From: Tupaia tana
Taxonomy: Eukaryota; Chordata; Mammalia; Scandentia; Tupaiidae
Reading direction: 5' to 3'
DNA length: 64,000 nt
Assembly (NCBI GenBank): GCA_026018925.1
Contig: JAKSZU010000009.1
Location: 73,132,041 to 73,196,040 of the forward strand
Positions 55,492-64,000 of this stretch are shown here, piece after piece (the first letter of the stretch is position 1; every line of letters starts with the position of its first letter). A program made the position numbers and the translations under genes. A model generated the notes under the pieces. It saw nothing but the letters and a program-made list of their open reading frames with translations. It was not told the DNA's origin and did no database searches.

Positions 55492-57226
55492 TCTGCCTTT
55501 TCACTCTTAAGGCAATGAACATAGAATTTTTATATGGGAAAAGGCAATTATGGAGAAATATCCAGTGTTTCTCATCCGTTAACATGATTTCTCCATCTCA
55601 AGTGTAGTTACTGTCAGAACTGAACAGAACTTAAGTCTTATGTTAGTTTATTTTTTGTGAGAGCATTTGCTAATTACAGTTGCAGTCTCAGTACCCATGC
55701 TGGGTGAAGTAACCTCATCACTGAACAAGATGTTTTTCCAGGTACCCTAAATAAAACCAGAAGGCAGAACTCAAAAGCTCTCTGTCTTGAGCAGTAGAAG
55801 TGGCAACAGCAGTGGCAGCAGTGTAATCCCCTCCTTACCACTCTCCCCATGATCCCACGCCACCCCAATTAGCCCTCTTCCACTGACCAACCAGCCCCGC
55901 CTTAGTCTGAGAGTGACTTATGCTCCAAACACCTCTTCAGCCTGTCAGCATTAAAGGAATCAAGTAAGACATTGTCTAATTGGAAAAAAGATGTTCTCAG
56001 GACTGTTACAGACAGCTCTAGTATATAGGATATAGTTATGATAGCTGGAGCTACAGCAATATTCTTATGACATGGAGGCAACATTGAACTTGGAAGTCAT
56101 TGAACTTGGAACTTCAACTACAGAGAAAAAGATGAAATGAGTGACTTTAACAATCCTGAGATGCCTACCTTTGGTTTTATTTTGTATGATAGAGAATAGG
56201 TCTCTTAAAGATTGTCAAACATAGTTACTAACTAATGCAATGTATCATTGTAATAGTGTTATACTGGAATTCTAAAAATGAGGAAAAACCTATGAATATA
56301 TATTTTAGTAAAGGATAGGTTATGCCTGATGAAAAAGAAGATTCTTTAAGAGGAAGTGATATATGGCTTCGGTTTTAGAAGAGAGATTATTTACAAGTCA
56401 AGGAAAAGAAGAGCATTTTAGATGAAACAGCATTAACACTGAAATTTTAGATCATTTCTGTTTGTGATAAAATTGATGAATCTTCAAAGACAGATAATGA
56501 ACTTGGAAAAATCTCTTTTATTAGATAAAGATGATTATATTAGGCATAAGAATCAAGGAAACCCTTTGGATTGATAGAAAAGAAAATTCGGATAAATACT
56601 GACAGAGGGTATAGTTATAATTCATATAACTTTCTAATTATTTTTGAGAAAAAAGTAAGATATATTTTTCCTGTGTAATTTTATTCATTTTATTAAGTAT
56701 TTAAAATTTTTTAATTAATAAGATAATATAATATTCTTCAACAAACCTTTGTTTAGCCATTGTAACAACTTAGAAATGTATAAAGATGAATGAAAAGACA
56801 TCTCTTCAGTATATATGTGCGTTACAAAAGTTAATTTCTGTCCCCCATATGAAATTCATGGGATTTCCATTGTGTGCAAATAAAGCACTGCATAAAGTCT
56901 ATAAATAATGTTTTGTTTTACTAACATATAAGGAGATTTCTTAAAACTATCAGTAGTTCTCTTAAAATTTTCTATAAAATTTTCTATGGGACCAGTAGTT
57001 GGTATAACGGCTATGTCACTGACTCACATATTGTAAAATTGAATCAGTCAGCTGAGACTAATTTTGGGTGCTTATACAAGGAAATATGTGCATGTACATA
57101 TATATTTGTACCTGTAGAGATAGAGAAAGAGAGAGGTAATATTAAGGTGCTAAAGTGTCTGGTGTTATGGAAGTTGTGTCTTTATGAAAGTATATGTTAA
57201 AATTTGTTTTGTCTTTGTATTCTTTC
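55492..57226. other. Mostly unassigned single-copy sequence
   Basis: About 1.7 kb. 55780-55910 is GC-richer (ggcaacagcagtggcagcag; caaccagccccgccttag), with no exon-like features. A SINE head scrap lies at 56988-57035. No gene recognised. Confidence 0.45.
56988..57035 (+). mobile_element. SINE head fragment
   Basis: gggaccagtagttggtataa, cggctatgtcactgactcac: the first about 48 bp of a type 1 SINE, then unrelated sequence. A 3'-truncated SINE is unusual for retroposition. Confidence 0.75.
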
Positions 57227-57408
57227 TTTTAAATTACTTTAACTTCATTTATTTACTATTATTATCATTACTTGTTTTAATTTGACCAGAGAAAGATGAA
57301 GAGAGAGAGAGAAAGTGAGAAAGCAAGCTGCCAGGTCCAAGACTCAAATTGCAGTCAGTTATATATAGGAGTCCAGCATCTTTAACCACCATGCCACCAG
57401 CTGGCCCC
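57227..57408 (-). mobile_element. Type 2 SINE
   Basis: AT-rich tail, tttaatttgaccagagaaag, aagctgccaggtccaagact, head ending ccaccagctggcccc. Confidence 0.92.
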
Positions 57409-57577
57409 TTTGTCTGCTATTCTTTCCAACTGAACATCACTCTATCACTCTTAACTAATAACTACACTTTTACAGCATGTGATCGAAGGTTATGATGATG
57501 ACTTTGATATGAACTTTGAATCATATAAAAATATTAATTTAGGATATATTTTCATAAATTTCAAACTGGTTATTTGG

Positions 57578-57621
57578 TTTGTTTTTGTTTGTTTTTAGTT
57601 TTCACTGTAGGGTATGTGCAT

Positions 57622-57660
<39 letters not shown>

Positions 57661-57834
57661 AGAATACCCACCAGGGGAGATGGCCAAACTGCAATCGATT
57701 TTCCACTCTCCTCTTGGGATGTCAAGCACACATGCACACATGCTTATTTTTCAAACAGTGAGTTATAGGACTTTAACTATGAAGTCAGCTATATGGGATC
57801 CAGCCACCTTAACCACCACACCACCAGCTAGCCC
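57578..57834 (-). mobile_element. Type 1-lineage SINE, diverged, with (GA)n
   Basis: T/G-rich tail, gttttcactgtagggtatgt, (GA)n 57622-57659, gatggccaaactgcaatcga, head ending accaccagctagccc. Confidence 0.85.
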
Positions 57835-58263
57835 TGTTTGGTCTGTTTTATTACACGTCTAGACAAACCAGTACATACTTATCAGAGATCTAACTCAGAC
57901 TAATTATTTGACCATATTCAATAACAGAGAGTTTACACTTCACAAAAATGAAACAACCAACAGCTAAAAAATAAGTTTAAAATTCAACTAATAGTAAAAA
58001 TATCTATCATAATAATTTAGAGTCATCGAATAAAGTACATAAGAATTATAGCAAGTGTATTAGGTAATAAATGCCATGTATCTGAGGATTATAAAAGTTT
58101 TCATATTCTGTAATGAAAATTACCAAGAAATATGAATAAACGAATCTTCATTTTTAGTGTTATAAAAAAGAATCATGGAAAGAAATCTATACTGGTTAAT
58201 ATACCAATTTAACCCTGCTCCAAGAATTTTGAAGAAAGGAATTAAATTTCATGAGTGAATTTT
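57835..58263. other. Unassigned AT-rich sequence
   Basis: About 430 bp; nothing recognised. Confidence 0.5.
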
Positions 58264-58280
58264 AAAAAATGAACCCTACT

Positions 58281-58530
58281 AGGACCAGCAGTTGGCATAA
58301 TGGCTATGTCACTGGACTCCTATGTAGTCGACCACAGTTTGAGCCCCAGACACGGTGGCTTAATCTCATGCCAGGTGCATGTGCACGTATGCCCAAGATC
58401 CCCAGAGGAGAACAGAAGAGAAGGGATTGCGGCATGGCCATTCTCCCTGGGGGGTGATTTCTTGCTTTCTGTCTCTCTGTCTCTGTCTCTTTGGCAAGTG
58501 CATGTGCCCTATAGTAAAAAAACCTCTTCA
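58281..58530 (+). mobile_element. Type 1 SINE
   Basis: Head aggaccagcagttggcataa, B-box-like agtttgagccc. TSD aaaaaatgaaccctac / aaaaaatgaaccttac. Confidence 0.94.
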
Positions 58531-58593
58531 AAAAAAAAATGAACCTTACCTAGACTGGAAGGTTAGAGAAGGCTTCGCTGAAAAAAGAGACTT

Positions 58594-58778
58594 GGGCCCA
58601 CCAGGTGGAATGAAGGTTGGGGTGCTAGACTCCCACATAGCTGACCACTGTTTGAGTCCTGGACCTGGCAGCTTGCTTTCTTACTTTCCCTCTCTTTCTC
58701 TCTTTTTCTCTGTCTCTCTGGTCAAATTTAAAAGTAATAAATAAAATTAAATAAATAATTCTTAAAAGGAAAAAAAAA
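58594..58778 (+). mobile_element. Type 2 SINE
   Basis: Head gggcccaccaggtggaatga, B-box-like gtttgagtcc, CT region, ggtcaaatttaaaagtaata tail. Confidence 0.92.
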
Positions 58779-58789
58779 AAAGAAAGACT

Positions 58790-59085
58790 CTTGGGCTTAG
58801 ATCAGACAGATGAGTAGTAGTATCCTAGCACAAGGTAGTGGAAAAGGGAACAACATGTACAAAGGCCAGTTATGTGGCAGTTTTAGAACTGAAAAAAAGC
58901 TAATGTGGCTAAAGAACCTTAGACAGGAAGGGAGAGATTAGATTAAAATGAAGTTCTATAGAGTAGACTCTATAGACAATACTGAGCCTTGTAATCCATG
59001 GTAAGGATTTCACTCTTAATCCTAAATGCGGTGGAAAGCAATCAAATAGTTTTAAGAGTGACATGACTGGATTTGCAATTTACAG
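58790..59085. other. Ancient mammalian interspersed repeat, family unnamed
   Basis: Phrases such as acaaaggccagttatgtggc, ccttgtaatccatggtaagg and agagtgacatgactggattt occur in an old dispersed repeat. 62985-63420 appears to be another part of the same family. Confidence 0.4.
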
Positions 59086-59089
59086 CTAT

Positions 59090-59198
59090 GACATTTTACC
59101 ATTATTGTCTTCTAATCCATGAAAATGGGATGACTTTCCACTTATTTGTATCCTCATTAATTTCTTTTATCAGTATTTTATAGTTAATAGTGTACAAA

Positions 59199-59232
<34 letters not shown>

Positions 59233-59701
59233 TCCTTGGTTAAGTTGATCCCTAAACAGTTTATTCTTTTACTTCCTATTGTAAATGGGATTGTTTCCTT
59301 AATTTCTCTTTTGGATACATTGTGCTTTTGTATGTTGATGCTGTACACTGAAAATGTACTAAATTTATTTATTAGGTCTAACAGTATTTTAGAGGAGTTA
59401 CTAGAGTCTTTTATACATTGAGTCATTGGAAAAGTCATGACACATTTTTCTATGCAAAAAATCAATATGAGATCATGTCCTCTGCAAAGAGAATATTTTA
59501 CCTTTTTTGTATTACGATGACATTTACTTCTTTGTTTGTTTGCTTTGCCCAATTGTTCTGGTTAAGACTTCCATTACTATATTTAAATAAAAGTGGTGAG
59601 AGTGGGAATATTCACCTTGGTTCTGACCTTAGAGAAAAAGCTTTTAGTTTTTCACCATGGGTCATAAGCTTCTCATATATGGCTTTTATTACATTGAGGT
59701 A
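59090..59701 (-). pseudogene. Old L1M ORF2 segment, inverted 5' part
   Basis: Antisense RT-region L1 (ttcttttatcagtattttat, ctcttttggatacattgtgc), with an expanded T27 run at 59202-59228 and a MITE half-copy at 59414-59469. At about 59701 orientation flips to sense. Confidence 0.75.
59414..59469. mobile_element. Half copy of the mariner-like MITE
   Basis: TA followed by cattgagtcattggaaaagt and catgac, then acatttttctatgcaaaaaa. Matches one arm of the element at 53641-53726, inside L1 sequence that continues on both sides. The other arm is missing. Confidence 0.6.
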
Positions 59702-59821
59702 CAAAATATCCATAATACCCAAAGTGGTCTACAGATTCAACAATGTCCCTATCTAAATCTCAGTGTTTGTTTGTTTTTTTTCAGAAATAGAAAAAAAAAT
59801 CCTAAAATTGGTTTGGAACCA

Positions 59822-59985
59822 GGGGCTGGCAGGTGGTGTGGTGGTTAGGGGTGCTGGACTCTCACATGGCTGACCACAGTTTGAGTCCCAGACCTGGCAG
59901 CTTGCTCTCTCTCTCTCTTTCTCTCTAGTAAAATTTAAAAAATAAGTAAATAAATGAAGTTAAATAAAATGATTCTTTAAAAAAT
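59822..59985 (+). mobile_element. Type 2 SINE in old L1
   Basis: Head ggggctggcaggtggtgtgg, B-box-like agtttgagtcc, CT-rich region, tagtaaaatttaaaaaataa tail. Confidence 0.92.
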
Positions 59986-60555
59986 TAATATGGATCCACA
60001 AAAGACCTAGAATAGTCAAAGTGATCTTGGGGAAAAAAAAAGAAGGTATGTGGTGAGATCATACATCCTGATTTCAAAAGATATTATAAACACAATGTAA
60101 TTAGGGTACTTGCATAAAGACACATATATAGGCAAATGGAATAGAAGAGAAAAATCTAGAAATAAACCCATGCATATACACATTTTCAACAAGTTTTTCA
60201 AAATTATACAATGAGAAAAGAAAATTTCTTCAACATACAGATAAAAAAACTGGATATTCATATGCAAAGTAATTAAATTGAACTATCTTCTACTATACTC
60301 CAACATCAACTAAAAACTTAAAAATCAGATCTGAAACTAAAACTTATAAAAGAAAATATATATGAAGTAATCTTGATGTTGATCTAGACAATAACTTCTT
60401 GGTTATGACACCAAAAACATGGGCAATAAAAGAAAAAAATGGAGCAAAGCAAAACAATGAGACTCTATCCAACTAAAAAGTGACTATGTAGCAAAAAAAA
60501 AAAAAAAAATCAACAGAATAAAAAGGCAACCTGCATAATAGAAGAACATGTTTTT

Positions 60556-60689
60556 GGGGACCAGCAGGTGGCATGGTGGTTAAAGTGCTGGACACTCACA
60601 CATAGCTGACCACAGTTCGCATCCCGGACCTGGTGGCTTTCTCTCTCTCTTTCTCTCTTTCTCTCTCTCTCTCTGTGTGTGTGTGTATG

Positions 60690-60724
<35 letters not shown>

Positions 60725-60770
60725 CTGGTGAAATTAAAATAAAATGAATGAATAAGTTAAAGAAATCTTA
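60556..60770 (+). mobile_element. Type 2 SINE with (CT)n and (TG)n
   Basis: Head ggggaccagcaggtggcatg, B-box-like agttcgcatcc, (CT)n about 60640-60674, (TG)n about 60675-60720, ggtgaaattaaaataaaatg tail. Confidence 0.93.
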
Positions 60771-61709
60771 AAAAAATAGAACATATTTGCCATCATTTTT
60801 TATTTGGTGTTAATATTCAAAATATATAAGAAATTCCTACAACTTAATTTTTAAAAAGTCCCACTTAACCTAATTTAAAAAATGAGCAAAGAACTTGGAT
60901 AGACATTTATACAATAAAGACATACATATGGCCACCAAGTATATACAGAGGTTCTCAACATTATTAAACATCAAGGAAATGCTAATCAAAAACACAATTA
61001 GAAATCACCTTGCACCTCTTCGGATGGCTATTAAATTATCAGAAAAATAAAAAGATAACAAGTGTTAGTGAGAATGTGAAGGAATGAAACTCTCATACAC
61101 TTTTGGTGGGAATATAAATTGGTGTAGTCACTATGAAAAATAGTATGGAGGTCCTTAAAAAATTAAAAATAAAACTACCATATTACCAAGTTATTACAAT
61201 TCTGGGTATATATCTGAAAGAGTTAAAGTCAGAATCTTAAAGAGATATCTACACTTTCAAGTTCATTACATATTCACAATAGGCAACATATGGAAACAAC
61301 TCAAATGTCTATTGGCAGATGAGTGGATAAAGTGAAGGTAACATGTACACAAAATTAAATATTATTGATATTTAGCTTTAAACAAGGAGGATATCTTACC
61401 ATTTTAAATAAGGAAAAACACAAATAATAGCATGTTAAATGAAATAGGCTAGTCACAGAAGGACAAATACAGCATAATTCCATTTTTATGAAGAATCTTA
61501 AATAGTCAACATCATAGAAGCAGAGAATAGAAAGGAGCTGAAGAAAAGAAACAAATAGGATTTGTTGCACAAAGCTTCAATCATGTGAGATGAATAAATT
61601 CTAGAGATCTGCTGTATAACAGAGCTTATAGTTTACATTACAACAATGCTCACTTCAAAATTTGTTAAAGAGGTACATTTCATGTTAAGTGTTCTAGAGG
61701 TAGATCTTT

Positions 61710-61970
61710 ATTTATTTTTTTGGAGAGGTTTTTGCTATAGGGCGCGTGCGCTCGCCAGACAGAGAGAGACATAGAGACAGAAAGCGAGAAATCACCCCCC
61801 AGGGGGTATGGTCACGCCGCAATCCCTTCTCCTCCATTCTCCTCTCGGGATCTTGGGCATGCACGCACACGAGCCCGGCGTGAGTTTTAAGCCACTGGGT
61901 CCGGGACGTGAACCGCAGTCGACTACGTGGGAGTCCAGCGACATAGCCATTACGCTAACTGCTGGTTCCC
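61710..61970 (-). mobile_element. Type 1 SINE, young-looking
   Basis: TSD ctagaggtagatctt before and after (about 61694 and 61971). CpG-rich; the empty site is visible in the related L1 3' end near 63140. Confidence 0.97.
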
Positions 61971-62061
61971 CTAGAGGTAGATCTTATGTTAAGTGTTCTT
62001 ACCACAAAATAAAACACTAAGAAACACAAGGAGGCTTTTGGAAGTTATGGATACTTTTTTG

Positions 62062-62218
62062 AAAATAATGTTTTATTTAATTTATTTTTATTATTATTTT
62101 TATTTGACCAGAGAGACAGAAACAGTAACTGAGAAAGCAAGCAGCCATGTCTGGGACGTGAACTGTGGTCAGCCATGTGAGACTCCAGTGCCTTAAACAC
62201 CATACCACCTGCTGACCC
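62062..62218 (-). mobile_element. Type 2 SINE
   Basis: AT-rich tail, ttatttgaccagagagacag, tgaactgtggtcagccatgt, head ending cacctgctgacccc. Confidence 0.92.
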
Positions 62219-62350
62219 CAAGGTGATAGATACTTTTATTACCTTGATTGTGAAGCTAGCATAATGCATACATGCATATGTCCAAACTCATTAAATTGTA
62301 TACATTAAACATTGTGCCTCTTTTTTGTATATAAATTATGCAGCACTAAA

Positions 62351-62583
62351 GCTGTACGTATATATTTATATATGTATATATACATATATAATAAACTATT
62401 ATCTATATATAATAAAGAAACTATTATATATGAGCACAAAATAGCTTAGGCAAGGGGGAATAATGGAAACAAAGAAAAATTAGAGTACTTCAAAAGCTTG
62501 TTGACAAATGAAATTAAAGTATGAGTTTGTTTTGGTGCTAAAATTGTTTGCAATCCATACATAGTTTCTTGTGAAAGGCATTT
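62351..62583. other. TA-rich unassigned sequence
   Basis: 62355-62430 is TA-rich; the rest is unassigned. Confidence 0.5.
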
Positions 62584-62826
62584 TTTTTTTAGAGGTTTTT
62601 GCTATAGGGCGTGTGCGCTCGCCAGACAGACAGAGAGAGACAGAAAGCGAGAAATCACCTCCCGGGGGATGGCCACACCGCAATCCCTTCTCCATTCTCC
62701 TCTCGGGATCTTGGGCACGCACGCACACGCGCCTGGCGTGAGTTTAAGCCACTGGGTCCGGGACTCGAACCGCAGTTGACTACGTGGGAGTCCAGCGACA
62801 TAGCCATTACAATAACTGCTGGTCCT
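62584..62826 (-). mobile_element. Type 1 SINE
   Basis: TSD gtgaaaggcatttttt / gtaaaaggcatttttt. B box intact in antisense (ggactcgaacc); head ends ataactgctggtcc. Confidence 0.96.
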
Positions 62827-63420
62827 GTAAAAGGCATTTTTTCATAAACTTTTTGAAGATCTTCCTGCAGATCTGCAGATTAGAAAGTTATCCTGCCCAT
62901 GCCAGGCAGGATATAGTGGAATCTTTGGGATACCATATTGGGTCTAGAACTCATTAAACATATATAATATATCCAAGATATGTAGTAAAAATTATAGTAT
63001 TTGGTGATGGATCAAATGTGTGAAGTAAGGGATAAAGAGTATTAAGGATGACACCTAAGTCACTGGCTTGCATAGAGATCTGCTGTACAACAGAGCTTAT
63101 AGTTAACATCACAACATCGCTCACTTCAAAATTTGTTAAAGAGGTAGATCTTATGTTAAGTGTCCTTACCACAAAACACTAAGAAGCACAAGGAGCCTTT
63201 TGGAGGTGATGGATACTTTTTAAAATAATTTTTTATTGAATTTTATTATTATCATTATTATTATTATTATTATCATGGATAGGGAAGACTAAAAACATGG
63301 AACATTTACCTCCAGATATTTCTTTGTTTTATTTTGCATTTTGGTTATGGTGGTGTTATGAAGCCCATTATTTCAGTCTTGGACATGTTGAATTTCAGGT
63401 ACATATAAAATCCCGGGTAG
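62827..63420. other. Ancient repeat interrupted by a second L1M 3' end
   Basis: 62985-63069 and 63290-63420 (ggatgacacctaagtcactg; cagtcttggacatgttgaat) look like one old repeat. Between them 63070-63230 duplicates the L1M 3' UTR seen at 61600-62060, followed by a (TTA)n tract (63240-63275). Confidence 0.45.
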
Positions 63421-63649
63421 GCATATGCAATGTAGGTGTGGCACTCAGAAAAGGTCTGGTCTCTGTTTATCTAATTAAATATCAGGAGTCATCTCCATGA
63501 CAGTTAATCTGATTTCTCTTCCCCTTGGAAGAAATAGTTACCTTATGAGTAAGCAATTAATTGTATGCTGTTGTGAGAAGGATCAAGGTCTGACAGATTT
63601 GTTTTTTATACTTTTTTGTTTATTTATTTCTCCCATGAGCAAGAAAGAT

Positions 63650-63681
<32 letters not shown>

Positions 63682-63839
63682 AAGTATCTCCAATAGGGTC
63701 TTGACTCCATGTTCTACCTACTGCCTCAGCTAGCTTCAGATCATGGGTATGCACTTGCTGGGTGTACTCAGGGAAATCTCTGGACATAATCTCAGAACTC
63801 TCCAACATAAAAAAATGAAAAGCTATTGGATGATGAAGA
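63421..63839. other. Unassigned sequence with (GA)n
   Basis: (GA)n at about 63649-63683 preceded by tttgtttatttatttctccc; possibly a badly decayed type 2 SINE, but no head is recognisable. No gene. Confidence 0.4.
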
Positions 63840-63980
63840 TGGGGATTTTAATGTCTGTATTGACTGATATGCATGGTATTCTTTCTGATAAAAGAAATGT
63901 AATACACTGTAAAGTTATATGTGATTCAATAAACAAGATTATGATAATTAATTAATTAATTAATTTAAAAAAAAAAAAAA
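63840..63980 (+). mobile_element. Short L1-type 3' tail
   Basis: tgactgatatgcatggtatt, aatgtaatacactgtaaagt, gtgattcaataaa, then (AATT)n and poly-A: the layout matches the tail at 40400-40545. Confidence 0.45.
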
Positions 63981-64000
63981 ACCTCTTTCACATAGAACAG

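Larger units (their letters stand above)
59702..62350 (+). pseudogene. Old L1M ORF2 C-terminal part and 3' UTR (sense part of a twin-primed copy)
   Basis: Starts at ccataatacccaaagtggtc and continues through gatcctgatttcaaaagatat-type ORF2 sequence and caaggaaatgctaatcaaaa to the 3' UTR (agatctgctgtataacagag; taagtgttcttaccacaaaa; gtccaaactcattaaattgt). Interrupted by SINEs at 59822, 60556, 61710 and 62062. Highly diverged. Confidence 0.78.

Noticed and set aside
55780-55910. GC-richer stretch as a coding exon
   Set aside because: Frames are short and broken, and flanking splice signals are not convincing.

Overview
This window is non-coding mammalian DNA built almost entirely from transposable elements. 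I found no host protein-coding gene, no tRNA, rRNA or other functional RNA gene, no CRISPR array and no prokaryotic features. Open reading frames longer than about 60 codons are remnants of LINE-1 (L1) ORF1/ORF2, translations of SINE copies, or low-complexity sequence. Ancient eutherian repeats are present (MIR, old L1M 3' ends). One minus-strand dimeric 7SL/Alu-like SINE (55004-55491) points to the primate, rodent, tree-shrew and colugo clade. More than forty copies of a lineage-specific tRNA-derived SINE argue against human or mouse. A colugo- or tree-shrew-like mammal is my low-confidence guess.

Layout. 1-6210: an old L1 3' half split by a 4.3 kb ORF1-only (HAL1-like) element. That element contains a VNTR-bearing composite retrotransposon, a SINE and a second HAL1-like tail. 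6.2-16.5 kb: SINE clusters, MIRs, and a solo class II LTR sitting inside a SINE tail. 16.8-21.7 kb: the most complete L1 (minus strand), with an internal ORF1/ORF2 deletion. 23.3-24.6 kb: a 5'-inverted HAL1-like copy with a perfect 17-bp target-site duplication (TSD). 26.1-29.4 kb: a minus-strand L1 that keeps its 5' half, lacks its 3' half and carries an inverted duplicate of neighbouring DNA. 30.4-32.5 kb: a third HAL1-like copy. 33.2-34.3 kb: an L1 fragment. 35.4-38.5 kb: two convergent LTR copies. 40.7-44.6 kb: a twin-primed L1. 50-54.4 kb: an old L1M end, SINEs, an LTR candidate and a mariner-like MITE. 55 kb: the 7SL SINE. 59-62.4 kb: an old twin-primed L1M. The rest is SINE-spotted AT-rich sequence.

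Two SINE types share a tRNA-like head with Pol III A and B boxes. Type 1 (about 250 bp) has a long body with a C6/G6 palindrome and ends in cctatagcaaaaacctctcc plus poly-A. Type 2 (about 160 bp) has the head, a CT-rich stretch and an AT-rich tail. TSDs of 10-17 bp at many copies indicate mobilisation by L1 machinery. Nesting gives a relative order: old L1M, MIR and LTRs first, then L1/HAL1-like, then type 1 SINEs and the class II solo LTR.

Coordinates of repeat ends are read by eye and may be off by several bases where no TSD is quoted. Family names (HAL1, L1M, MIR, class I/II LTR) come from recalled consensus features, not a database search.
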